Below are positions 15,419-23,760 of a DNA stretch of 64,000 bases, piece after piece. Every line of letters starts with the position of its first letter. The stretch's first letter is position 1. A model generated the notes under the pieces. The model had not been told where the DNA came from. It saw nothing but the letters and a program-made list of their open reading frames with translations, and ran no database searches. Origin of the DNA: Agromyces bauzanensis (lineage in GTDB: Bacteria; Actinomycetota; Actinomycetes; Actinomycetales; Microbacteriaceae); NCBI RefSeq assembly GCF_014645655.1, contig NZ_BMMD01000011.1:367-64366 (forward strand), given 5' to 3'. The position numbers and the translations under genes were made by a program.

Positions 15419-16249
15419 TCATCGCACCGCGTCCCGGCCGGTGAGCCGCACCTGGCGGTTCACGTCCTTGGAGAGCAGGTACCGGAACGGCCCGGGCCCG
15501 CCCGCGTAGCACGCCTGCGGACAGAAGGCGCGGAGCCAGGCGAAGTCGCCCGCCTCGACCTCGACCCAGTCGCCGTTCAGCCGGTAGACGCCCTGGCCCT
15601 CGAGCACGAAGATCCCGTGCTCCATGACGTGCGTCTCGGCGAACGGGATCTTCCCGCCCGGCTGGAACGTCACGATGTTCACGTGCATGTCGTGCGCGAG
15701 GTCGTCGGGGTCGACGAACTGCGTCGTGGCCCAGGCGCCGCCGGTGTCGGGCATCGGCCGCTGTGCCACGTCGGCGTCGCTCGTCACGAACGAGCCGGGC
15801 AGCCTGATGCCCTCGACGGGTTCGTACGCCTTGCGGATCCAGTGGAAGCTCGCGAACTCTGCGCCCTCGTTGGCGATCGACCAGGGCGTGCCCGGCGCGA
15901 GGTAGGCGTAGCCGCCCGGTCCGAGGACGTGCGTCTCCCCCTCGATCGTGAGGGTGAGCTCGCCCGCCGTCGCGAACACGACGCCCTCGACGCCGAGCTC
16001 CAGCTCGGGCCGTTCGGCGCCGCCGCCCGGTCCGATCTCGACGATGAGCTGCGAGAACTGCGCCGCGAACCCCGCGACCGGCCGGGCGAGGATCCACGAC
16101 CGGGTGTTCGTGAAGCCCGGCAGCCGGCTCGTGACGATGTCGCGCAGCGCCCCCTTCGGGATGACCGTGTACGCCTCGGTCACGATGGCCCGGCTGATGA
16201 TGAGCTCCGTCTGGTCGGGCAGGCCGCCCTGCGGCGTGAAGTAGCTCAT
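15419..16249 (-). CDS. allE: (S)-ureidoglycine aminohydrolase, bicupin
   Basis: A 276-residue double-cupin protein matching YlbA/AllE. It releases ammonia from (S)-ureidoglycine to give (S)-ureidoglycolate, late in allantoin breakdown. The second cupin has the Mn-binding set in FAETHVMEHGIFVLEG and a Gly-rich turn FQPGGKIPF; WVEVEAGDFAWLRAFCPQ follows. The start ATG overlaps the upstream DUF6986 stop (ATGA) and has a good GAAGGAG site. Its presence means the pathway reaches ureidoglycolate, though allantoinase and allantoate amidohydrolase are not in the window. Confidence 0.88.
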   Translation of the reverse strand: MSYFTPQGGLPDQTELIISRAIVTEAYTVIPKGALRDIVTSRLPGFTNTRSWILARPVAGFAAQFSQLIVEIGPGGGAERPELELGVEGVVFATAGELTLTIEGETHVLGPGGYAYLAPGTPWSIANEGAEFASFHWIRKAYEPVEGIRLPGSFVTSDADVAQRPMPDTGGAWATTQFVDPDDLAHDMHVNIVTFQPGGKIPFAETHVMEHGIFVLEGQGVYRLNGDWVEVEAGDFAWLRAFCPQACYAGGPGPFRYLLSKDVNRQVRLTGRDAVR

Positions 16250-17592
16250 GGCGTCTCCTTCGCAAGTCGGGGGTGGGCGGGTCGGGGGTGGGCGGGTCGG
16301 GGGTGGTCGAGCCGGGGGTGGGCCAGTGCGGTGATCGCGGACTCGTCGAGCCCGGTGTCCGCCGCGACCTCATCGCTGGAGATGGCGCCGCACCGGACGC
16401 CGCGCAGCACGAATCCGGCGAGTGCGCGCACGGTGGCCGGCTCGTCGAGCACCGCGGGGTCGGATGCCCCGGCGGGTCCGGCGACCCCGGCCCCGACGCC
16501 CCCGGCGACGACGTACTCGCGAAGGCGACCGGCCGCCTCGGGGTACCCCTCCCGGTAGAACGCGTAGGTCGCGAGGAACCGCGTGGGCAGCTGATGGGCG
16601 TGCAGGTCCCAGCCCTGGCTGAAGCCGCGTTCGAGCGACCGGCGCACGAGACGCGCGTGCAGCCGCCACGCCTCGGCGGCGCGGTCGCCGATCGGCAGGA
16701 CGTTCGTCGACCCGTCGGAGAGGCGGATGCCGGTGCCCGCGACCGCAACCTGCATGATTCCCTTCGCGAGGTCGGCGGCCGGATGCTCCATCGACTGGTA
16801 GGGCCCCGCGATCTGCAGTGCCGCGCTGTAGTCGTAGGTGCCGTAGTGCAGCCCGCTGATGCGCCCGGGGGCCGCGAGCGGCAGCCGGGCGATCGGCGAG
16901 CTGCCGTCGGCCCCGAGGATGAGCTGCGGGGTCTCCATCTGGACCTCGAACCTGAGCCGGCCGTCGGGCAGGCCGTGCGCGCGCTCGAGCGCCGCGGTGA
17001 CGTCCGCCATCGCCTCGACCTGCGCGACCGTCGAGACCTTCGGCAGCGTGAGCGCGAGGCCGTCGGGCAGGTAACCCTGCTCGAGCAGCGCGGTGACGAA
17101 CAGGTCGAGGGTGCGGATGCCGCGTGCCCGCGTTCCCGCCTCGAACGACTTGAACCGGATTCCGATGAACGGCGGCGCGAATCCCGCGCCCTCGGCGGCG
17201 GCGACGCGCTTCGCGGCGCGGACCGCGTCGGCGTCTTCCGCGTCGTCGCCGCGGCCGTGGTAGCCGTCCTCGAAGTCGATGCGCAGGTCCTCGATGGGCT
17301 CGCGCACGAGCTTCTCGCGCACGCGCGGCGCGACGGCGGCCGCGAGGGCGTCGTCGAGCCCCGCCGTGACGGCGACCGCCTCGACGCCGCCGGCCGCGGC
17401 GACCGCGGCGAGCGCGGCACGGCCCCACACCGCGGGGAGCTCGGGCGCATACCGGTCGGCGGGCACGTACACGGTGTGCACGGGCTGACGTGATCCGTCG
17501 TCGCCGGGGTAGGCGCGGGCGAACAGCTCGTCGGTCTCGGCGAGGCGTGCGTCGACGGCGGCGAGGTCTCGGGGCGTGAGCGCGGTGCGCAT
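16246..17592 (-). CDS. DUF6986 protein, HpcH/HpaI (CitE-like) aldolase fold
   Basis: A 448-residue protein recognisable as DUF6986, a TIM-barrel group related to CitE/HpcH lyases. Signals are IDFEDGYHGRGDDAEDADA, LALTLPKVSTVAQVEA, FEVQMETPQLILG (metal-binding Glu) and GLHYGTYDYSAAL. CitE-like and malate synthase barrels are homologous, and this gene directly follows a truncated malate synthase. A role in glyoxylate or ureidoglycolate handling is therefore plausible but inferred. I prefer ATG 17592, which has GGAG upstream, to the overlapping GTG 17598. The C-terminus carries four near-identical HPRPA units encoded by a 15-bp tandem repeat. Confidence 0.75.
   Translation of the reverse strand: MRTALTPRDLAAVDARLAETDELFARAYPGDDGSRQPVHTVYVPADRYAPELPAVWGRAALAAVAAAGGVEAVAVTAGLDDALAAAVAPRVREKLVREPIEDLRIDFEDGYHGRGDDAEDADAVRAAKRVAAAEGAGFAPPFIGIRFKSFEAGTRARGIRTLDLFVTALLEQGYLPDGLALTLPKVSTVAQVEAMADVTAALERAHGLPDGRLRFEVQMETPQLILGADGSSPIARLPLAAPGRISGLHYGTYDYSAALQIAGPYQSMEHPAADLAKGIMQVAVAGTGIRLSDGSTNVLPIGDRAAEAWRLHARLVRRSLERGFSQGWDLHAHQLPTRFLATYAFYREGYPEAAGRLREYVVAGGVGAGVAGPAGASDPAVLDEPATVRALAGFVLRGVRCGAISSDEVAADTGLDESAITALAHPRLDHPRPAHPRPAHPRLAKETP
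16266..16325. repeat. 15-bp tandem repeat, four copies, coding
   Basis: Units of GTCGGGGGTGGGCGG (two exact, two diverged) at 16266-16325 encode the repetitive HPRLDHPRPAHPRPAHPRLA tail of the DUF6986 protein. A 15-bp unit keeps the frame, so copy number could vary without breaking the gene. Confidence 0.85.
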
Positions 17593-17594
17593 GC

Positions 17595-18707
17595 TCACTC
17601 CAGCAGCTCGTAGGCCGGGAGGGTGAGGAAGTCGACGAGGGCGTCGGCGAGGCAGATCTCGGCGATGAGTCGCGCGGCCGGCTCGAAATGGGTGGTGAAT
17701 CGGTCGGGCGGCACCTCCTCGCGCAGCCGCTCGGCCTCCTCCACGAGGTCGGGATGCGCGACCCACGACCCGTCGAAGCCGTCGTGCGCCTCGCGCTGCT
17801 CGTCGGCGCGCACCTTCTCGATCGCGGCCGCGGTGACCTCGGGATCGGCTCGATCCGGCACGAACGCGGCCATGCCGCCCATCGCCGCGGCGCCGCGGCG
17901 GTGGCAGGTCTTCACGAGGAGCTCGGCGTACGCGCGCATGAACGGCGCCGACATCGAGACCGATGCGCGATCGGGCACGACGAACTCGGGTCCCGCGTCG
18001 CGGAACACCTTGATGAGGCTGAACAGGTGGTCCCAGCCGCCGGCGTTGAGCCCCGAGGCATGGTCGCGCAGCTCGTGCAGGATCTCGTCCATCTCGAACG
18101 CCGCGGGGATGGTCTCGATGAGCACGGTGGCACGGATGCTCCCCGCCGGGAGCCCGAGGTGGTCCTCGGTGAACGTGAACACGTCGTTCCAGAGCCGTGC
18201 CTCGAGGTGGCTCTCGAGCTTGGGCAGGTAGTGGTACGGCCCGTGGCCGTTCGCGAGGAGCTGCCGGGCGGTGTGGAGCACGTGCAAGCCGAAGTCGACG
18301 AGCGAGCCCGACGCCCTGACCCCGTCGACGAGCACGTGCTTCTCGGGCAGGTGCCAGCCGCGGGGCCTGGTCACCACGATGGGTCGTCGGATGTCGCCGC
18401 GGTGCGCGTACGCCCTGCCCTCGGGCGACGTGTCGGCGAGCGTTCCACGTGCGGCGTCGCGGAGGTTGCGGATGCTCCACACGATGTTCTCCCACGTGGG
18501 GCTCGATGCGTCCTCGAGGTCGGCGAGCCACCCCCGGGCGCCGGAGTTCAGGGCGTCGATCGCCATCTTCGCCGGGTTCGCGGGACCGGTGATCTCAACG
18601 CGGCGGTCGGTGAGCGCCTCGGGCGCCGCCGGCACGTACCAGTCGTCGGGAGCGAGGATCTCCTCGCCGCCCGCGACGTCGGCGGCACGGGCGATCTCGA
18701 TGGTCAT
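17595..18707 (-). CDS. Malate synthase A-like protein with internal deletion
   Basis: A 370-residue protein, versus about 530 for malate synthase A. Residues 33-322 follow the enzyme closely: [36 protein letters not shown] (catalytic Arg), [15 protein letters not shown] (Mg-binding Glu198), WDHLFSLIK (Asp226), [27 protein letters not shown] and VAHPDL. It then jumps to [11 protein letters not shown]...[10 protein letters not shown], which matches the extreme C-terminus of Streptomyces-type enzymes. The region between, including the helical segment with the catalytic base Asp (NLMEDAATAEISR), is missing, as is ~60 N-terminal residues. First gene of the purine operon. Activity as a malate synthase is doubtful. 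Confidence 0.8.
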   Translation of the reverse strand: MTIEIARAADVAGGEEILAPDDWYVPAAPEALTDRRVEITGPANPAKMAIDALNSGARGWLADLEDASSPTWENIVWSIRNLRDAARGTLADTSPEGRAYAHRGDIRRPIVVTRPRGWHLPEKHVLVDGVRASGSLVDFGLHVLHTARQLLANGHGPYHYLPKLESHLEARLWNDVFTFTEDHLGLPAGSIRATVLIETIPAAFEMDEILHELRDHASGLNAGGWDHLFSLIKVFRDAGPEFVVPDRASVSMSAPFMRAYAELLVKTCHRRGAAAMGGMAAFVPDRADPEVTAAAIEKVRADEQREAHDGFDGSWVAHPDLVEEAERLREEVPPDRFTTHFEPAARLIAEICLADALVDFLTLPAYELLE

Positions 18708-18730
18708 GCGGTTGCCGCTCCCTTCCGGGG

Positions 18731-18744
18731 GTGTGGGTCCACAC
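18731..18744. promoter_or_regulatory. Candidate operator in the malate synthase-xdh divergent region
   Basis: GTGTGG-GT-CCACAC, 6-bp arms with a 2-base spacer, between the two divergent purine operons. Binding protein unknown. Confidence 0.45.
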
Positions 18745-18760
18745 GCTCAGCCTCATCTTC

Positions 18761-18772
18761 GCGCACATGCGC
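18761..18772. promoter_or_regulatory. Second small palindrome in the divergent region
   Basis: GCGCA-CA-TGCGC, 5-bp arms, about 30 bp from the previous one. Short enough to occur by chance in GC-rich DNA. Confidence 0.3.
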
Positions 18773-18785
18773 ACGCGGCGTAACC

Positions 18786-18814
18786 GGAACATGCCATGGA
18801 GCCCGGCGTAGACT
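18786..18814 (+). promoter_or_regulatory. Candidate xdh promoter
   Basis: GGAACA (18786-18791) and TAGACT (18809-18814) with 17 bp between. Transcription would begin near 18821, leaving a short leader with AAGGGGAG before the ATG. Confidence 0.5.
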
Positions 18815-18837
18815 CGCGAGACAAGGGGAGTTCGACC

Positions 18838-20337
18838 ATGGATCACATCGCCGTGACGGTCAACGGGCAGCTACGCCCGTTGCGCGGGGTCTCCGCGCAC
18901 ACGGCGGCACTCGACTGGCTGCGCGAGATCGGCCTGACGGGGTCGAAGGAGGGCTGCGCCGAGGGCGAGTGCGGCGCCTGCTCCATACTGCTCGCGACGC
19001 CCGACGAACACGGCGGCACCAGGTGGACGGCCGTCAACGCGTGCCTCGTGCCGGCCGCGGCGCTCGACGGCCAGGAGGTCGTGACCGCGGAAGGCCTCGG
19101 CACTCCCGAGCACCTCCATCCCGTGCAGGCGCGGCTCGCCGAGGCCGGCGGGTCACAGTGCGGCTACTGCACGCCGGGCTTCGCGTGCAGCATGGCTGCC
19201 GAGTTCTACCGCGCGGACCGGGTGCCCTCGGGCGCGCCGGACATCGCATCGGGGGGGGATGCCGCGGCCACGACGATCTCGGCGGATGCCGCGGCCGACG
19301 CCGCGCACGGACCCAACGGGTTCGACCTGCACGCCCTCAGCGGCAACCTGTGCCGGTGCACGGGCTACCGCCCGATCCGGGACGCCGCCTACGCGCTGGG
19401 TGACCCCGAGCCGGACGACCCGCTCGCCGAACGGCGAACGCGGCCCGCGCCTGAGCCCCGCACGACGCTCCTCGAGGTCGACGGCGAGCGGTTCATCCGT
19501 CCGTCCTCGCTCGACGAGGCGCTCCGGGTGATCACCGAGGAGCCCGACGCCGTGGTGGTCGCGGGCTCGACCGATTGGGGGGTCGAGGTGAACCTCCGCG
19601 GCCGACGCACGCCGCTGGTGCTCGCGATCGATCACCTTCCCGAGCTGCGTGCCGTCACGTTCGGTGACGGCGTGCTGGAGATCGGCGCGGCCCTGCCGCT
19701 CACCGACGTGGAGCGCCGCCTGGACGGCCGCGTACCGCTGCTCGACGAGCTCTTCCCGCAGTTCGCGTCGCCCCTCATCCGCAACCGCGCCACGATCGGC
19801 GGAAACCTCGGCACCGCCTCGCCCATCGGCGACACCGCGCCCGCCCTGCTCTCGCTCGAAGCCCGCGTCGTGCTCGTCTCGGGCGAGGGCGAGCGGGAGG
19901 TCGACCTCGCGGAGTTCTTCACGGACTACCGGCAGACGCTCCGGCGTTCCGACGAGCTCATCCGCGCGGTGCGCATCCCGCTGCCGCTCGCGCGGTTCAC
20001 CGCGTTCCACAAGGTCGCGAAGCGGCGCTTCGACGACATCTCGAGCGTGGCGGTGGGCTTCGCCCTCGAGCTCAACGGCGACATCGTCTCATCGGCGCGC
20101 ATCGGGCTGGGCGGCGTGGCCGCCACGCCGCTGCGCGCCCGGGCGACCGAGGCGGCCCTGGCGGGACGCCCGTGGGATCTCGACACCGTGCGGGACGCGG
20201 CATCCGTGCTGGGCTCGGAGGGCAGCCCCATGTCGGACCACCGGGCGAGCGCGGAGTACCGCTCGCGCATGCTCGCCACGGCGCTCCTGAAGCTGTATCG
20301 CACCCGGCGGGGAACGCGCGCGGAGGAGCCGGCATGA
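18838..20337 (+). CDS. xdhA: Xanthine dehydrogenase small subunit (2Fe-2S plus FAD)
   Basis: A 499-residue protein combining two modules. The N-terminal ferredoxin-like part has cysteines 40, 45 and 48 (GCAEGECGACS) and 69. A second cluster domain follows, with SQCGYCTPGF and LCRCTGYRPI. The C-terminal FAD-binding part has PLIRNRATIGGNLGTASPIGD. A loop of Ala/Asp-rich sequence (about 140-165) expands the spacing between the two halves of the second cluster motif. The ATG at 18838 has a strong AAGGGGAG site. It overlaps xdhB by ATGA. Together they oxidise hypoxanthine and xanthine to urate. Confidence 0.92.
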   Translation: MDHIAVTVNGQLRPLRGVSAHTAALDWLREIGLTGSKEGCAEGECGACSILLATPDEHGGTRWTAVNACLVPAAALDGQEVVTAEGLGTPEHLHPVQARLAEAGGSQCGYCTPGFACSMAAEFYRADRVPSGAPDIASGGDAAATTISADAAADAAHGPNGFDLHALSGNLCRCTGYRPIRDAAYALGDPEPDDPLAERRTRPAPEPRTTLLEVDGERFIRPSSLDEALRVITEEPDAVVVAGSTDWGVEVNLRGRRTPLVLAIDHLPELRAVTFGDGVLEIGAALPLTDVERRLDGRVPLLDELFPQFASPLIRNRATIGGNLGTASPIGDTAPALLSLEARVVLVSGEGEREVDLAEFFTDYRQTLRRSDELIRAVRIPLPLARFTAFHKVAKRRFDDISSVAVGFALELNGDIVSSARIGLGGVAATPLRARATEAALAGRPWDLDTVRDAASVLGSEGSPMSDHRASAEYRSRMLATALLKLYRTRRGTRAEEPA

Positions 20338-22763
20338 CCGAGCTCGCCGAACGCCCGGCGCACCCCGCCGTGGGTCAGCCGCTTCCCCATGAGAGCGCGG
20401 CGCTGCACGCCACGGGCGCCGCCGCGTACACCGACGACCTCGCCGCCCGGCGGCACGACGCGCTCACGGCGTGGCCCGTGCAGTCCGAGCAGGCGCACGC
20501 CCTCGTGTCCCTCGACGTGCGCGACGCCCTCGCCGTGCCCGGCGTCGTGCGGGTGCTCACCGCCGCCGAGGTGCCAGGCGTCAACGACGCGGGCGCCAAG
20601 GGCGACGAGCCGCTCTTCCCGAGCGAGGCGATGTTCCACGGGCACGCCCTCGCGTGGGTGCTGGCCGAGACCACCGAGTCCGCGCGGCTCGGCGCCGCCG
20701 CCGTGCGGGTCGCCTCCGAGCCGCTGCCGTCGATCATGACCGCGGCCGAGGCGATCGAGGCGGGATCGTTCCAGGGCATCCCCCGCACGATCCGGCGCGG
20801 CGACCCCGAGGGGGCACTCGCTGCCGCGCCGCACGTCTTCGAGGGCACCACGCTCATCGGCGGACAGGAGCACTTCTACCTCGAGACGCACGCGTCGCTC
20901 GCGCACGTCGACTCGGAGGGGCAGGTGTTCGTCGAGTGCAGCACGCAGCATCCCACCGAGGCGCAGCACGTCGTCGCGCACGTGCTCGGCGTGCCGAGCA
21001 ACCGCGTCACCGTGCAGTCGCTCCGCATGGGCGGCGGGTTCGGCGGCAAGGAGGTGCAGCCGCACGGCTTCGCCGCGGTCGCCGCCCTCGGCGCGACGCT
21101 CACGGGCAGGCCCGTCCGGGTGCGGCTCACCCGCACGCAGGACCTCACGATGACCGGCAAGCGGCATCCGTTCCACGTCGAATGGAGGGCGGGGTTCGAC
21201 GACGACGGGCGCATCCTGGCCCTCGCCGCGACGCTCACCTCCGACGGCGGCTGGTGCCTCGACCTCTCGGAGCCCGTGACGGCCCGCGCGCTCATGCACG
21301 TCGACAACGCGTATTGGATCCCCGACGTCGTCGTCCAGGGCCGCATCGCGAAGACGAACAAGACGTCGCAGACCGCGTTCCGCGGTTTCGGCGGTCCGCA
21401 GGGCATGTTCGTGATCGAGGACATCCTGGGGCGGGTGGCGCCGATCCTCGGGGTCGACGCGGCAGCGCTGCGGGAACACAACTTCTACGTGGCCGGCCAG
21501 ACGACGCCGTACGGACAGCCCGTCCGCCACGCCGAACGATTGCACGAGGTGTGGAGGCGTGTGCGTCACGAGAGCGCGTTCGACGAGCGGCGCGCCCGGA
21601 TCGTCGCGTTCAACGCCGAGCATGCCGACACGAAGCGCTCCCTCGCCATCACTCCCGTGAAGTTCGGCATCTCGTTCACGCTCACCGCCTACAACCAGGC
21701 CGGCGCGCTCGTGCACGTCTACCAGGACGGTTCAGTGCTCATCAACCACGGCGGCACCGAGATGGGGCAGGGTCTGCACACGAAGATGCTGCAGGTCGCG
21801 GCGACGGCACTCGGCGTCCCGCTCGAGTCGGTGCGCTTCGCGCCGACACGCACCGACAAGGTGCCGAACACGTCGGCGACGGCCGCGTCATCCGGTGCCG
21901 ACCTCAACGGCGGCGCAGTCAAGCACGCGTGCGAGCAGATCCGCGACCGGATGGCCACGGTCGCCGGCCGGATGCTCGGCATCGACGCGCGCGACGTGCG
22001 CTTCTCCCGCGGCCGGGTGTCGGGGCTCGGCACCACCGGCCCGTCGGTGACCTTCGCCGAAGTCGTCAGCGCCGCCCACGAGCAACGCGTGCAGCTCTTC
22101 GCCGCAGGGTTCTACCGCACCGAGGGGCTGCACTGGGACACCGAGGCCATGCAGGGCTCGCCGTTCAAGTACTTCGCCTACGGCGCCGCCGCCTGCGAGG
22201 TCGAGGTCGACGGGTTCACGGGCACGTACCGCATCCGCCGGGTCGACATCGTGCACGACGTGGGCGACTCGCTCTCGCCGATCGTCGACCTCGGCCAGGT
22301 CGAGGGCGGCTTCGTGCAGGGGGCCGGATGGCTCACGCTCGAGGACCTGCGCTGGGACGAGACCGAGGGACCCGGGCGGGGACGACTGCTCACCCGGTCG
22401 GCCAGCACGTACAAGCTGCCGAGCTTCTCGGAGATGCCCGAGGTGTTCAACGTGCACTTCTTCGAGCGCGCCACCGAGGATGGCGTCGTCTACGGCTCGA
22501 AGGCCGTCGGCGAGCCCCCGCTCATGCTCGCGTTCAGCGTGCGCGAGGCCATTCGCGAGGCCGTCGCAGCGTTCGGCCCGGCCGGGCACAGCGTCGAGCT
22601 CGCCTCGCCCGCGACCCCCGAGGCCGTGTTCTGGGCGATCGAGGCCGCACGCGGCACCGCAGCGACGGCCGGCACGGTCGATGCTGCTGCCGGGCGATCG
22701 GACGCCCCGGGGCGTGCCGGTGCGGCCGACGCCGAGCGCCGTCTGGTGCCCTTCGACCGCTGA
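20334..22763 (+). CDS. xdhB: Xanthine dehydrogenase molybdopterin subunit
   Basis: An 809-residue Moco-binding subunit. It has the N-terminal domain beginning HESAALHATGAAAYTDD, the molybdopterin loops MGGGFGGKE and FRGFGGPQG, EMGQGLHTK, and the catalytic-glutamate region GSKAVGEPPLMLA near the C-terminus. The last ~40 residues are an Ala/Gly-rich tail without motifs. It is translationally coupled to xdhA and followed 14 bp later by xdhC. This supplies urate to the divergent uricase operon. Confidence 0.93.
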   Translation: MTELAERPAHPAVGQPLPHESAALHATGAAAYTDDLAARRHDALTAWPVQSEQAHALVSLDVRDALAVPGVVRVLTAAEVPGVNDAGAKGDEPLFPSEAMFHGHALAWVLAETTESARLGAAAVRVASEPLPSIMTAAEAIEAGSFQGIPRTIRRGDPEGALAAAPHVFEGTTLIGGQEHFYLETHASLAHVDSEGQVFVECSTQHPTEAQHVVAHVLGVPSNRVTVQSLRMGGGFGGKEVQPHGFAAVAALGATLTGRPVRVRLTRTQDLTMTGKRHPFHVEWRAGFDDDGRILALAATLTSDGGWCLDLSEPVTARALMHVDNAYWIPDVVVQGRIAKTNKTSQTAFRGFGGPQGMFVIEDILGRVAPILGVDAAALREHNFYVAGQTTPYGQPVRHAERLHEVWRRVRHESAFDERRARIVAFNAEHADTKRSLAITPVKFGISFTLTAYNQAGALVHVYQDGSVLINHGGTEMGQGLHTKMLQVAATALGVPLESVRFAPTRTDKVPNTSATAASSGADLNGGAVKHACEQIRDRMATVAGRMLGIDARDVRFSRGRVSGLGTTGPSVTFAEVVSAAHEQRVQLFAAGFYRTEGLHWDTEAMQGSPFKYFAYGAAACEVEVDGFTGTYRIRRVDIVHDVGDSLSPIVDLGQVEGGFVQGAGWLTLEDLRWDETEGPGRGRLLTRSASTYKLPSFSEMPEVFNVHFFERATEDGVVYGSKAVGEPPLMLAFSVREAIREAVAAFGPAGHSVELASPATPEAVFWAIEAARGTAATAGTVDAAAGRSDAPGRAGAADAERRLVPFDR

Positions 22764-22777
22764 CCGGGAGGCGAGCC

Positions 22778-23617
22778 GTGGATTGGGTGGACGCCCTGCA
22801 GCGCCTCCGGGCGCAGCGCACGCCGTCGGTGCTCGTCACGCTCGCGATGGTGCGCGGGCACGCGCCGCGCAACGGCGGGGCCAAGATGGTCGTCACGACC
22901 GACGGGCTGTTCGGCACCGTCGGTGGCGGCAACCTCGAGGCCACCGCGATCGCGCGCGCTCGCGAGCTGCTCGCCGACGGGGCATCCGAGCCCGAACTGC
23001 TGACGCTGACCCTCAGCGACAAGGCCACGACCGAGTACGGCGTGCAGTGCTGCGGAGGAGAGGTCACCATGCTGCTGGAACCTGTGCGCGTCGTGCCGAC
23101 GGTCGCGATCTTCGGCCTCGGACACGTCGGGCTGGAACTCGCGCGCATCCTCGCGCGGCAGGCGCTCAGGCTCGAGTTGATCGACTCACGGCCGGCGATG
23201 CTGGCGCCCGATCGCCTCGGCGTGCCGGGCGAGCGCGGCATCCTCGGCGACGCGGTCGCCGACGTGCACGTGCATCACCTGCCGGTGCCGGAGTCGGCGC
23301 TCGCCGACCTGCCGCCGGGCGCGCACGTGCTCATCATGACCCACGACCATGTCGAGGACCTCGCCATCTGCGACACCGCGCTGCGCACCGACGGGTTGGG
23401 CTCGATCGGGCTCATCGGCTCGCGATCGAAGTGGGCGCGATTCCAGGCGCAGCTTCGGGATGCCGGACACGACGACGAGGCGCTGGGGCGCGTGACGACT
23501 CCGATCGGGATTCCGGGCATCCGCTCGAAGGATCCCGCCGCGATCGCCGTGAGCGTGGCCGCCCGGGTGCTGCAACTCGTCGAGGAGACGGTCGCGGTCA
23601 GAGGCCCAGCCGGGTGA
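22778..23617 (+). CDS. xdhC: XdhC, molybdenum cofactor maturation factor
   Basis: A 279-residue protein starting at GTG 22778 after GGGAGG. It has the XdhC N-terminal block (VLVTLAMVRGHAPRNGGAKMVV, GTVGGGNLEA, VQCCGGEVTMLLEP) and a C-terminal Rossmann domain (VAIFGLGHVGLELARILAR; SIGLIGSRSKWARF). XdhC binds and inserts sulfurated Moco into xanthine dehydrogenase. The final 20 bases overlap, on the other strand, a decayed ABC permease fragment. Confidence 0.92.
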   Translation: MDWVDALQRLRAQRTPSVLVTLAMVRGHAPRNGGAKMVVTTDGLFGTVGGGNLEATAIARARELLADGASEPELLTLTLSDKATTEYGVQCCGGEVTMLLEPVRVVPTVAIFGLGHVGLELARILARQALRLELIDSRPAMLAPDRLGVPGERGILGDAVADVHVHHLPVPESALADLPPGAHVLIMTHDHVEDLAICDTALRTDGLGSIGLIGSRSKWARFQAQLRDAGHDDEALGRVTTPIGIPGIRSKDPAAIAVSVAARVLQLVEETVAVRGPAG

Positions 23618-23760
23618 CCACGGGGATCGCGTACGGCGCGACGTTCAACAGGCGCGAGGCCTTCGCGAGCCGCGTCCCGAGCGTGTCGAGCGCGAGCGCC
23701 GCCGCGAGTGCCACGATGAGCTGGGCGGGGATCACGACGACCGCGTAGGCGGCGACCCGG
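23598..23760 (-). pseudogene. Fragment of a sugar ABC transporter permease
   Basis: The minus-strand frame reads AAYAVVVIPAQLIVALAAAL, ALDTLG, then RLAKASRLLNVAPYAIPVV and stops. This resembles an internal piece of MalF-type (CUT1) permeases, where FAVVxIPxQLxLALxxALALD and SRxLxFxPYAIPxV are typical. Both ends are lost: the fragment overlaps the 3' ends of xdhC and of the PAP2 gene. Confidence 0.6.
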
